A DNA stretch of 64,000 nucleotides from Lepas anatifera. Lineage: Eukaryota > Arthropoda > Thecostraca > Lepadidae. This document shows positions 59,601 to 64,000 of this stretch, in pieces; position 1 is the stretch's first letter; each line of letters begins with the position of its first letter. Under the pieces are notes generated by a model. The model did no database searches. It had not been told where the DNA came from and saw only the letters and a program-made list of their open reading frames with translations. The DNA lies in NCBI GenBank assembly GCA_034440635.1, contig JAOTON010000772.1:516001-580000 (forward strand). Direction: 5' to 3'. Position numbers and translations under genes: made by a program.

Positions 59601-62600
59601 TGGTGGTGTGTGACCCTGACCCCGGGTGGTGGCGGTGGTGGTGGTGACGGTGACTGGCCGCCGGCCGCGGCTCGGTGACGGTGAGGTCTGTCCCGCCTCC
59701 GGCGCACTGGCTAACCCCGGAGGCGGCGCTCTGACGTGGATACTAACCGCCTGCTCGCTGACCCCCAGAGCGCCTCTGTGGCCGCACAGGACTGGACTGC
59801 AGCCTCAAACTTGGCCGACTCTGTGCTCCCGGTTTTAAATGGCGAAGTGGGGCCGTTTTGAGTCTTGAAGTGTTTGCGTGTTTTAGATTGTTCTACAGTG
59901 TTTTTGCTTCTAAGGTCGGAAGCTTCAATCGACTGTTATCAGCAATAACCGGCATGGTGGATGGTGTTGCTCATACTAACCGTATTTAGAAGCAGCGCCA
60001 ATTTACTTGCATGGTGTCGCCACGGTTCCCGTTTTGGTTGCGTGTTGCCTGGTGTGTTCAGACTTGTTATAGAACCTAGTGCCCCCCTGAGGGTGCTAGC
60101 AGAAGCCGGTGTTTGCCGTGTGCTCCGACGCTGGCCGTGCCGCTCTTCAATAGGCTGTCGCGGTGCCCCTGCAGTTTTGATTTACCAGCATCAAGGTGCA
60201 AAACGGATGTGATGAATTTTAATTCGATTGGTGAGGATTTGTCAGCATTAGCGTCAGGCGCCAGATGTGTGCCTTGTTAAAAAAGGAACCGTTTTTTACG
60301 AATATTTTTCTCATTTGAAGGTTCTCCTCCGACAAATTTGACGCATCCAAAAAACTGCGAAACAAAGCAGTCCTCACTAATGCAAATTAAAGCATGCTTT
60401 TCAACGTCGCTCCAAGCCAAACATTTGAAACGTTCTTATTCAGCTCGAAACCACGTATTAATGCGTTCGTTGTTGTTTCAGGTGGCGCGTAACATGCAAA
60501 ACAAGCGACTGGCGGTCAATGGTGTGAGCGAGGTAAGGCCTGGTTGGCTTTCGGCTGTGTACATGACCATTATACTTGTGCGGACTTTCAAATACCTGGT
60601 GTGTTGGGATTTTCTGTTATAGATTGCAGCAACTAACAGACTAGTTTTTCCTCAGAATCGAATATCGCATGCTTTGCGTGCGGACGTTTCTAATTGGTTA
60701 GTGGGGGCAGCTTTGGGCCGCCATTATTTCCCTGGGACAAATTTTGGCGCAAGTTCACCTCAGCGTCGCTTGGAGTTCGTGTGTAGCCCGGGCCGTAACG
60801 CGGGCGACGCCGGTAGGATAAGGGAAAGCCGATATTGTGCCAGCAAACGGCAAGGAAAACGCCTCAAAAATATAATGCACTACACCCAGCGGACTGATTT
60901 TGGGATGGGCTCAAAAGTATCAATAATCCCGGTGGCATTTCCGAAAGCAAAACTGTTTAAAATGTTGTATCATGACCGTGAACAACCGGGGTTCCCTATC
61001 TATTTCCACTTCAAATGTTGGCTTTTGTTCGACCAATGGATGTTCAAGCAAAAATGTTTTTTCTCACGGTATCAGTGGCGGGCCTAAATTACGAAGTGTT
61101 GTGCGTAATGGACGAATGCTACGATTTTTACTCTCGATTATGATGGAGTGACGGATGTGATGGATGCGAGTTATAAGGAGAAGCTAAGGGATGCAGGGCT
61201 CGAGCTGTTGGTGGATAGTAGGAGGAGAGGGGTTGTGATTGAGGCGTATAAAGTGATGCCGGATAGAGGCAATGTAGAGAAGGATGAATGGTTAAAACTA
61301 GTCGATGAAGAAGAGAGAACTGCCAGGCAGAATTCGATCAGAGTAGCAGAAGGCGAGGAAGTGCGGAGGGAAAGGAAATGGAAATCAGGAGGACGAGGCT
61401 CGAATCAGGAGACATTTTTTTCAATCTACGAGTTGAATAATGCTAGAACGAGTTACCGGAAGAAGCATGGAATCCGTCGAAGGTGAACTGCTTCAAAAAC
61501 CGTAACGCAAATGGAAGAAGATGCAAGACCCAGGAGGTAGTCACGCGAGAAGGAACAATAAAATCAGAAATGAAACTAGGAAGGAATGCACAGTGACTCA
61601 ATTATGTGGAAATGACGCAGTTATGTGACGATGACATCCAGCACATGAAGGCCGACTAGTCTTCCTAATGGATAACCAGTTTAATTTTAACTTTATGGGC
61701 CATGTGTTTGAAGCCCTGCCGCTGAACGTATTTTTTCGCAATGTCTTGTAAATTAGCAATTGGTCTTTCCTGAAGTCAACGTGGGCAGTGTGATATGGAA
61801 TAATGACATGACTTCCCTAAATAAAGCACACCCGCTGCCAGAGGTGGACGTTGTGTGCGGTGAGGCGAGTGTCCTTGGTGACGTGTCCAGCGTGCTTGTG
61901 CCGTGTGCGGACTGACGGTGGTGACGCGTGTGCGGCAGAGTCCGGACCCCGACCCGGCGGCCGCCGGCGACGGTCCTCTCCCCAACGGCGTGCGGGGCGG
62001 CGGCGGCGACTCCCGGCCCGGCACTCCCGCCAGCGGCGAGGGCCTGCTGGCCGACCTGCTGGAGAAGAAGGTGACGCCCATGAACGGAATCGACAAGGAG
62101 CTGCGCATCGGCGAGAAGGGCCTGGAGCTGGTCAACAACAACAACGGCAGCTCCGGGGACCAGGCGGCCACGCCGCCGCCGGCCGTCAACGGAGGCGGCC
62201 AGAGCCCGGCCAAACGTAACGGCACCGACCTGCTGGCCTCGGCACTGGACATGGCCGGCCTGATGGATGACCTGGGCGCCATGGACGACGACGATCCGCC
62301 GCCGGCCACGCCCACACCGCCGCCGGTGGCCCCCACCCCGCCACCGCCGCCGCCGCCGCCGCCTCCGCCGCCCCCGCCAGCGCCGCCTGTGGTGTCGCAG
62401 GGCTTCAAACGGGCGGCCGACTCGGCAGGGGGCGGCGAGCCGAAGCGGGCGGCGCCGCTGGTGACAGGCCCGGTGCCGCAGCAGGTGGCAGCGGCGGCCA
62501 CACTGCCGCCCCAGCTGCAGACGGCCATCACTGCGCAAGGACAGCAGGTGGTGATGGTGCCGCAGAGCATGGCGAACATGGTACTGAAACTGCCGGCCAA

Positions 62601-64000
62601 CGTCAGTCAGGGCCAGCAGCTGCTGCTGCCGCAGGGCCAGCTGATGATGACCAGCTCTGGACAGCTGGTGCTGGGTCAGCACCAGGCGCAGGTGATGGTG
62701 CAGGGAGGCGGCACCGGCAACGTAGTGGTGGGCCAGCCGGCGGTGGGGCAGCCACAGACGGTGCTGGTGGCGCAGACGCCCCAGCAGCAGGGCACGCCCA
62801 CGCGCACGCTCATCTTCCTGCCGCCGCATCAGAAGATGTACCAGGTGACCCAGCCCGGTCAGACGCACCACGGCCAGGTGATGGTGCAGGTGACCCGGGC
62901 GCCGTCTGGGGCCACCCAGGTGGTCAACACCACCGTAGTGACCGGCTCGCGGGCAGCGCAGCAGCACATCCGTGGCCAGCCGCAGCCCATCGTCACCTCG
63001 CAGCCGGCGGCTGTGGCGCGGCTGCCGGCGCCAGCACCCACCCGAGCATCCACTCCTCCTCCGCCGCCGCCTCCTCCTCCCGCACCTGTTGTCCGGCCCA
63101 CTCCTCCTCCTCCTCCTCCCCCTCCGCCTGCCCCGACACCGCCGGCGCCGCAGCCGCAGACGACGGCGAGGTCAGCACAGCCGGCGGTCCCTCCTCCACA
63201 GCCGCCTCAGCCGCCGGCCGCGCCGCCGGCGGCGATGGCGCGGGCCCCCAGCGTGGCGCCCACGCCGGAGTCTGTGGTGCGCCACCTGCCGGCCGGCCTG
63301 CTCTGTGAGTGGCGCGGCTGTCTGCGCGGCTTCCCCACCGCCCACGCCGTCTACCAGCACGCCATCGAGACCCACTGTCCGCCACACCAGCACGACATCC
63401 CCTGTCTGTGGGAGCGGTGCGACGGCATGATCCGCAAGCGCTACTCCATGATGACCCACCTGCAGGATCGGCACTGCTCGGAGCCCGTGAGTAGCCGCCA
63501 ACAGAATGCAAAACGGTGTGCATGAACTGTGGAACTAAGTGTGTTCGGGAAGGGAGCAAACTTGCCTCCAGGACTCGCTTTCTAAGTAATGTACACTGAT
63601 TTTTACATGGGCTCAAGAATGCTTCAGAAACGGGGATTTGCGGAAGGACCGAGTGGGTTGTAACTTAGGGGAGAGGAGGCACTTCAGAAGTCCTCTGGCC
63701 CCTCGCTCTCCGCATCCTTGACACTATGGCTCCTACTGCCGCTTATGTTTGCTCCGAAACTAATCCTAGAGATATGTCACCTAATGCAATCATGTTTAGT
63801 CGACGTGTATCCTTTCAAAGTACGCATTCATGCCCAAGAACGTCTTGTTTCGGATGACCGTCACCGTCGAACTAAGTTGTGCCCTTGTTGCTCGCCGTCA
63901 GATGCTGCGGCTGATGCGGAAGCGGCGTGAGCAGCTGCAGGCCACTGGCAAGACGGACATCCCGACACCGTCGGCGCCGCCGCCACACCCCGGCTATGCC
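15613..64000 (+). CDS. ARID2: ARID2 (BAF200 / fly Bap170), 13 exons in view, C-terminus beyond the window
   Basis: ARID2 is the DNA-binding targeting subunit of the PBAF class of SWI/SNF chromatin remodeller and acts in the nucleus. Thirteen exons join in phase through GT-AG introns to 1470 codons (4410 nt). In order they encode: the ARID fold (about residues 12-104, with [11 protein letters not shown] and [16 protein letters not shown]); an armadillo-like helical region (about 160-540) with [21 protein letters not shown] and an LxxLL motif, LLRLL, at 255-259; a Thr/Ala/Pro-rich linker; an RFX-like winged-helix domain (about 688-767); a long Pro/Gln-rich region with [11 protein letters not shown]; and two adjacent C2H2 fingers (Cys1377, Cys1382, His1395, His1400; Cys1410, Cys1415, His1428, His1433). 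The start Met is followed by a segment that aligns with the known N-terminus. The domain order is exactly that of the family. The final C-terminal helices are not in view. Confidence 0.96.
18434..18633 (+). repeat. 100-bp tandem duplication (two units)
   Basis: Units at 18434-18533 and 18534-18633 are almost identical. Each begins TGACAAAATTGTGATG and ends in a CT-rich run. They sit directly upstream of the long CT microsatellite, so that tract probably grew from the end of the unit. Confidence 0.9.
18621..18962 (+). repeat. CT/TCC microsatellite in ARID2 intron 1
   Basis: About 340 bp of (CT)n with frequent CCT interruptions, becoming pure CT near the end. Long Ser/Leu (plus) and Arg/Glu (minus) frames across it are artefacts of the repeat. 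Confidence 0.97.
19433..19560 (+). mobile_element. relic of the AAGGGAATGTGGCACC TTAA MITE family
   Basis: CAAGGGAATTTGTCACC followed by GATTTCAACTGAAATAACC and CATTTGTCCCTAAGCTC follows the left half of the 29800 copy with many changes. The ends are lost. Confidence 0.5.
20570..20663 (+). CDS. ARID2: ARID2 exon 2 (ARID core)
   Basis: The acceptor is TTGTCTTTCAG. The exon encodes [20 protein letters not shown] followed by RGGWEK, the conserved ARID core with the GGK-x-(V/L)DL motif. Donor GTGAGC is in phase 0. Confidence 0.95.
20794..21144 (+). repeat. 351-bp pure TGGA tetranucleotide microsatellite
   Basis: There are about 88 uninterrupted GGAT/TGGA units, 131 bp after the exon 2 donor. 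The (MDGW)n frames in all three plus phases are repeat artefacts. Such length and purity imply a young, unstable locus. Confidence 0.99.
21290..21495 (+). repeat. old dispersed repeat, copy 2
   Basis: This is the counterpart of 2255-2465, sharing CCATCAAG, GTGCTAAAGTGG, ATCCTGATCGCATTTTGGCC and AAGTCA in the same order. Class unknown. Confidence 0.55.
22045..23131 (+). repeat. G-rich region with a diverged tandem duplication
   Basis: It begins with a hAT-like end, CAGGCGCGCATCCAGG (22047). Two related segments, about 22350-22600 and 22705-22955, repeat in order: an AGCCGTTTAT/AGCCGTGTAT block, GCATGC..A.G.C, then GGCGGCAGTTTCGGAACAGG / GGCGGTAGTTTCGGAACAGG, then GAATCACATA. The spacing is about 360-370 bp. 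No coding frame is credible and no matching right terminus was found. Confidence 0.5.
23132..24969 (+). mobile_element. TTAA MITE, CACGCGCCCCGCTGG ends, interrupted by a second element
   Basis: The left end is TTAACACGCGCCCCGCTGGG and the inverted right end CCAGCGGGGCGTGTGTTAA. A complete related element (23934-24771) lies inside it and brought its own TTAA pair. Without the insert the outer element is about 1.0 kb. Both outer parts carry AGGTCA/TGACCT half-sites (23290-23530, 23640-23830, 24775-24830). Confidence 0.75.
23934..24771 (+). mobile_element. TTAA MITE (CACGCGCATTGACGG family), copy A, nested
   Basis: It runs from TTAACACGCGCATTGACGGG to GTCAATGCGCGTGTTAA, with inverted ends of about 20 bp. 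Internal landmarks are AAGATCTCGAGAACCACGG and a palindromic core TGACCTGAGGTCA flanked by more half-sites (24254-24310). It has no transposase frame. Full-length relatives lie at 26210-27172 and 42054-42895, and a reversed fragment at 53505-53905. Confidence 0.88.
24970..25465. other. intron 2 DNA without a recognised element
   Basis: Nothing codes here and no boundary is clear. Confidence 0.4.
25466..25554 (+). mobile_element. right-end fragment of a hAT-type MITE
   Basis: A GGGGGGGGCAAATGCCC tract followed by TTGGATCCGCCACTG matches the right end of the 13441-13825 element. No left terminus or matching 8-bp flank is found. Confidence 0.5.
25970..26105 (-). repeat. tRNA-derived SINE, minus strand
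   Basis: On the minus strand a pol III A-box-like TGACTTGGTGGATAGC is followed by CCGGGTTCGAGTCC, a perfect B box (26039-26049 region). After it comes a body with CTGATCCCCGAATCCCTTCC that recurs in the plus-strand copy near 26660. The anticodon region does not fold as a functional tRNA, so it is a SINE head rather than a tRNA gene. Confidence 0.65.
26210..27172 (+). mobile_element. TTAA MITE (CACGCGCATTGACGG family), copy B, carrying a SINE
   Basis: It runs from TTAACACGCGCATTGACGGG to CCGTCAATGCGCGTGTTAA and is co-linear with copies A and C, except for about 190 extra bases at 26555-26742 that form a SINE. Immediately to the right, CGCCCAGCGGGCG resembles the right end of the outer element at 24950-24969, so this copy too may sit in or beside a relative. 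Confidence 0.85.
26555..26742 (+). repeat. tRNA-derived SINE inserted in TTAA MITE copy B
   Basis: GGATGAGGTGGCTTATGATAG resembles an A box and CCGGGTTCATCC a B box. The body GATCCCCAAAATCCCTTCC matches the minus-strand SINE at 25970-26105. Comparison with copies A and C of the host MITE defines the inserted block. Confidence 0.65.
27840..28250. promoter_or_regulatory. CpG-dense block in ARID2 intron 2
   Basis: This very GC-rich segment is full of GCCGGC and CGCCGCC motifs and lies between AT-richer intron DNA. Frames across it on both strands are low-complexity Arg/Pro/Ala and lack family features. It could be an intronic CpG island or enhancer; function is not shown. Confidence 0.35.
28251..29799. 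other. intron 2 DNA without a recognised element
   Basis: No gene, RNA or terminal-repeat signal that I can support is seen here. Confidence 0.35.
29800..30242 (+). mobile_element. TTAA MITE (AAGGGAATGTGGCACC family), full copy 1
   Basis: It runs from TTAAAGGGAATGTGGCACC to GGTGCCACATTCCCTTTAA. It contains GTGATTTTAACTGAGATAGC, CATTTGTCTTGGAACTCG, GCTGACGTCACGATGAGC and CATCATCCACAGGCTGATA. About 440 bp, non-coding. Confidence 0.9.
30239..30693 (+). mobile_element. TTAA MITE (AAGGGAATGTGGCACC family), full copy 2
   Basis: It follows copy 1 directly in the same orientation, and the two share one TTAA at 30239-30242. The right end ATTCCCTTTAA is at 30683-30693. It is co-linear with copy 1 with small indels. 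Confidence 0.9.
31086..31183 (+). CDS. ARID2: ARID2 exon 3 (ARID C-terminal helices)
   Basis: The acceptor is TCTGTATTCCAG. The exon encodes [18 protein letters not shown] and then [11 protein letters not shown], the conserved end of the ARID fold. It leaves in phase 2 at donor GTGGGT, followed by a 19.8-kb intron. Confidence 0.95.
31184..32399. other. start of ARID2 intron 3, no recognised element
   Basis: No coding exon or repeat boundary can be supported here. Confidence 0.35.
32400..32720. promoter_or_regulatory. GC-rich block with two TGACGTCA sites in intron 3
   Basis: Two perfect CRE palindromes near 32528 and 32559 lie in a GC-rich stretch about 1.3 kb into intron 3. They recall the block at 1440-1860. 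It is a candidate intronic regulatory element only. Confidence 0.35.
33420..35540. repeat. scattered GAGTGGAAAATTC repeats
   Basis: GAGTGGAAAATTC occurs near 33426, 33459, 35486 and 35518, with an inverted relative near 35122. The two clusters, 2 kb apart, may mark the ends of one decayed element. No coding frame links them. Confidence 0.35.
35541..38701. other. intron 3 DNA without a recognised gene
   Basis: Several open frames occur but none shows a domain, splice logic or codon character like the ARID2 exons. No RNA gene was seen. Confidence 0.35.
38702..38779 (+). repeat. 26-bp tandem repeat, three units
   Basis: Units GTCGGAATCGGATACGATCT plus TTTCAG start at 38702, 38728 and 38754 with a few differences between them. 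Confidence 0.88.
39280..40030 (+). repeat. relic of an AGGTCA-rich TTAA MITE
   Basis: CCCCCTAAGATCTCGAAAGCC (39290 region) parallels the AAGATCTCGAGAACC landmark of the CACGCGCATTGACGG family. Further on, TGACCTTTGAC and related half-sites cluster at 39840-40010. The termini are lost. Confidence 0.35.
40500..41050. promoter_or_regulatory. CpG-dense block in ARID2 intron 3
   Basis: About 550 bp of very high GC and CpG with many GCCGGC and GGCGGC motifs. Overlapping frames exist on both strands but are compositional artefacts. Confidence 0.35.
41810..41924 (+). repeat. 28-29-bp tandem repeat, four units
   Basis: The unit TTTTTCATGCTAGGGGAGGC plus GAGGAGACG is repeated four times with few changes. 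Confidence 0.92.
42054..42895 (+). mobile_element. TTAA MITE (CACGCGCATTGACGG family), copy C
   Basis: It is very close to copy A over its whole 840 bp. The left target reads CTAA, a one-base change from TTAA; the right is TTAA at 42892-42895. It carries the same TGACCTGAGGTCA palindromic core (42401-42430). Confidence 0.88.
43367..43608 (+). mobile_element. hAT-type MITE (CATAGGCGGATCC family), copy 4
   Basis: The left end is CATAGGCGGATCCAGC. The right end is diverged (CTAGATGTGCGTGTG), but the 8-bp flanks GCACAAGG (43359-43366 and 43609-43616) are identical. 242 bp. Confidence 0.87.
43790..44060. promoter_or_regulatory. CpG-dense block in ARID2 intron 3
   Basis: GGCGGC/GCCGGC-rich DNA 180 bp after a hAT MITE. 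No supported coding frame. Confidence 0.3.
44930..45270. promoter_or_regulatory. CpG-dense block in ARID2 intron 3
   Basis: GC-rich DNA with interspersed AT motifs such as GATCAATAGCC and CATATCGCGCTATT. It resembles an unmethylated regulatory island, but function is unproven. Confidence 0.3.
45271..48319. other. intron 3 DNA, mostly featureless
   Basis: The only structure is a short inverted/tandem TTTGTATGAATCGAA repeat at 46138-46200. No gene is supported. Confidence 0.35.
46138..46200. repeat. short TTTGTATGAATCGAA direct/inverted repeat
   Basis: Overlapping copies of TTTGTATGAATCGAA with the complementary TTCATACAAA and AATCGAATTGAG could fold as a hairpin. It is small and of unknown meaning. 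Confidence 0.6.
48320..48700. promoter_or_regulatory. CpG-dense block in ARID2 intron 3
   Basis: High-GC, CpG-rich DNA with GGGGCGGGG and GCCCCGCCCC Sp1-like boxes near 48477-48508. Low-complexity frames on both strands are not genes. Confidence 0.35.
49502..49710 (+). repeat. 129-bp-spaced duplication
   Basis: ATTTCTACATGAAAACTTGA followed by a GTATGGTCC-type stretch and ACTTGAAGC occurs at 49502 and again at 49631. Confidence 0.8.
49737..50790 (+). mobile_element. 5'-truncated non-LTR retrotransposon with RNase H domain
   Basis: An open frame (49737-50666, 309 residues) is the C-terminal part of a LINE pol protein. It has the RNase H residues Asp35 (FYTDGSK), Glu68 (FTTELYA), Asp92 (IITDSASS), His136 and Asp146 ([18 protein letters not shown]). 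A Cys/His tail follows ([14 protein letters not shown]). Such a tail after RNase H is typical of I/Jockey-group elements. Endonuclease and reverse transcriptase parts are missing, as in most 5'-truncated copies. The first residues, encoded by a small ACCGGCATGGGCAT repeat, are likely junction sequence. The frame is intact, so the insertion is recent. The 3' tail ends in an ATC-rich run near 50790. Confidence 0.85.
50993..51162 (+). CDS. ARID2: ARID2 exon 4 (end of ARID, linker)
   Basis: The acceptor is GGCTCGGTAG, a weak site, but phase and homology fix it. The exon encodes [15 protein letters not shown] and then a basic linker up to YNTGQHVVS, matching the family segment YNYQQHSVS. Donor GTAGGA, phase 1. 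Confidence 0.93.
52441..53047 (+). mobile_element. TTAA MITE relative (CCCGCGCCGGTACGG ends)
   Basis: The left end is TTAACCCGCGCCGGTACGG and the inverted right end CCGTACCGGCG (53033-53043), whose outer bases and TTAA are lost. Internal order (GAGCCACC-like block, TATGACCTTG, AATGGAGAGGTCATG) parallels the CACGCGCATTGACGG family. It lies in intron 4. Confidence 0.65.
53195..53410 (+). CDS. ARID2: ARID2 exon 5 (first armadillo-like helices)
   Basis: The acceptor is CTGTTCCGACAG. The exon encodes [20 protein letters not shown] and then [13 protein letters not shown], ending at [10 protein letters not shown], which are highly conserved in ARID2. Phase 1 out at donor GTACGG. Confidence 0.95.
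53505..53905 (-). mobile_element. TTAA MITE (CACGCGCATTGACGG family), reversed fragment
   Basis: This is the reverse complement of the left half of copies A and C. It includes the CTAGGTAGCGAAAAACGG-type landmark and the CTCGAGATCTTAG stretch near 53870. Interrupted by a (TA)n run and missing one end, it lies in intron 5. Confidence 0.7.
53602..53646 (+). repeat. (TA)n microsatellite
   Basis: 45 bp of pure TA within the reversed MITE fragment, at the place where intact copies read AATGATATATAA. Confidence 0.97.
54205..55088 (+). CDS. ARID2: ARID2 exon 6 (armadillo-like region)
   Basis: An 884-nt exon with acceptor GTGTCCGGGCAG and donor GTAAGA, phase 0 out. It encodes helical repeats with [39 protein letters not shown] and [18 protein letters not shown], all conserved in order, plus an acidic insert ([12 protein letters not shown]) and the LLRLL motif. 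The insert makes it longer than the vertebrate counterpart. Confidence 0.95.
55639..56116 (+). CDS. ARID2: ARID2 exon 7 (end of helical region, Thr/Ala/Pro-rich linker)
   Basis: The acceptor is TGTGCCCGCAG. The first 20 residues ([15 protein letters not shown]) match the conserved segment after the armadillo region. The rest is low-complexity Thr/Ala then Pro/Gln, encoded by repetitive ACC/GCC codons. It leaves in phase 1 at donor GTGAGT. Confidence 0.88.
56213..56492 (+). mobile_element. hAT-type MITE (CAGGGGCGTAGCC family), copy 2
   Basis: The ends CAGGGGCGTAGCCAGG and TTGGCTACGCCCCTG are perfect inverted repeats at their tips. The 8-bp duplication GGTTGGAG is identical on both sides (56205-56212 and 56493-56500). 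It lies in ARID2 intron 7. Confidence 0.93.
57203..57389 (+). CDS. ARID2: ARID2 exon 8 (RFX-like domain, first half)
   Basis: The acceptor is CACCGTCCGGCAG. The exon encodes [20 protein letters not shown] and then LYKQYTAS, the helices of the RFX-like winged-helix domain. It ends AA|G at GTGAGT. Confidence 0.93.
57713..57980 (+). CDS. ARID2: ARID2 exon 9 (RFX-like domain, second half)
   Basis: The acceptor is GCCCGTCTCAG. The exon encodes [20 protein letters not shown] and YHFEGLR, then a Gln/Pro-rich linker. Donor GTGGGT, phase 0. Confidence 0.92.
58299..58523 (+). CDS. ARID2: ARID2 exon 10 (Ala/Pro-rich with [11 protein letters not shown])
   Basis: The acceptor GTGGTGCAG is followed by CAG, so the start could be 58299 or 58302. 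The motif [11 protein letters not shown] matches the conserved SSLIK-LL motif of the family. The donor is taken at 58524 (GTCTGT), but an in-phase alternative at 58431 (AAG|GTGTCG) would drop 31 codons. Confidence 0.8.
60482..60532 (+). CDS. ARID2: ARID2 exon 11 (17 codons)
   Basis: A small phase-0 exon with an excellent acceptor (TTGTTGTTTCAG) and donor (GTAAGG). It encodes [17 protein letters not shown]. The identification rests on splice signals, in-phase fit and the family-like LAVNGV segment. Confidence 0.8.
61148..61486 (+). mobile_element. C-terminal remnant of a LINE reverse transcriptase
   Basis: The frame contains [20 protein letters not shown] followed by [18 protein letters not shown]. 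This is the pattern of the region after the reverse transcriptase palm in CR1-like elements (short helix, RRxRGD-like stretch, then the K-I/V-x-G segment). It is too short to be a gene and sits in ARID2 intron 11. It is probably a 5'-truncated insertion. Confidence 0.55.
61939..63486 (+). CDS. ARID2: ARID2 exon 12 (Pro/Gln-rich region and paired C2H2 zinc fingers)
   Basis: A 1548-nt phase-0 exon with acceptor TGTGCGGCAG and donor GTGAGT. It begins with a disordered Gly/Pro region, has acidic [12 protein letters not shown], two long polyproline runs (encoded near 62330-62390 and 63055-63130) and a Gln-rich block. It ends with two C2H2 fingers, CEWRGC...H...H and CLWERC...H...H, and the conserved [11 protein letters not shown]. 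This is the signature C-terminal feature of ARID2. Confidence 0.95.
63902..64000 (+). CDS. ARID2: ARID2 exon 13, cut by the window end
   Basis: The acceptor is GCTCGCCGTCAG. Thirty-three in-phase codons, basic then Pro-rich, continue past the window. In the family the C-terminal helical region follows here. Confidence 0.8.
   Translation, partial: MLRLMRKRREQLQATGKTDIPTPSAPPPHPGYA

Noticed and set aside
61753..62967. 404-codon minus-strand frame opposite ARID2 exon 12
   Set aside because: It is the antisense shadow of the real exon, which has in-phase splicing and zinc fingers on the plus strand.

Overview
The window is animal genomic DNA. It has spliced genes with canonical GT-AG introns, introns of up to about 20 kb, GC-rich exons and a heavy load of short DNA transposons. 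Nothing in it fixes the species. The overall look is that of an invertebrate, perhaps an arthropod, but that is a weak inference.

Layout. (1) 1-876 holds the last two exons of AATF (Che-1/Bfr2 family), plus strand. (2) About 877-15,240 is intergenic and repeat-packed. It contains a complete, apparently intact piggyBac transposon (8673-12367, flanked by TTAA) with a two-exon transposase, at least six hAT-type miniature elements (most with 8-bp target duplications), and several TTAA-flanked miniature elements rich in AGGTCA/TGACCT half-sites. A small convergent minus-strand coding segment may end at 1240. (3) 15,613-64,000 is the single gene that fills the rest of the window: ARID2 (BAF200; Bap170 in fly), the ARID/RFX-like/zinc-finger subunit of the PBAF SWI/SNF chromatin remodeller. 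Thirteen coding exons join in phase to 1470 codons and cover the ARID fold, the armadillo-like region, the RFX-like domain, a proline/glutamine-rich region and the paired C2H2 fingers. The extreme C-terminus lies beyond the window.

The three largest ARID2 introns (1-3; 4.9, 10.4 and 19.8 kb) carry most of the repeats. These are a 351-bp pure TGGA microsatellite just after exon 2, a CT tract, TTAA-flanked miniature elements (one nested in a relative, two in tandem sharing one TTAA), two tRNA-derived SINEs, a truncated LINE with an RNase H domain, and six GC-rich CpG-dense blocks. Introns 4, 5, 7 and 11 carry further elements.

The most interesting material is transposon biology. The piggyBac element has all three catalytic aspartates and repeated 16-bp palindromes near its ends. 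It shares the window with many non-autonomous TTAA-flanked elements whose termini differ from its own. No wholly new multi-gene system was found. The AGGTCA-rich TTAA elements are the best candidates for something poorly described.
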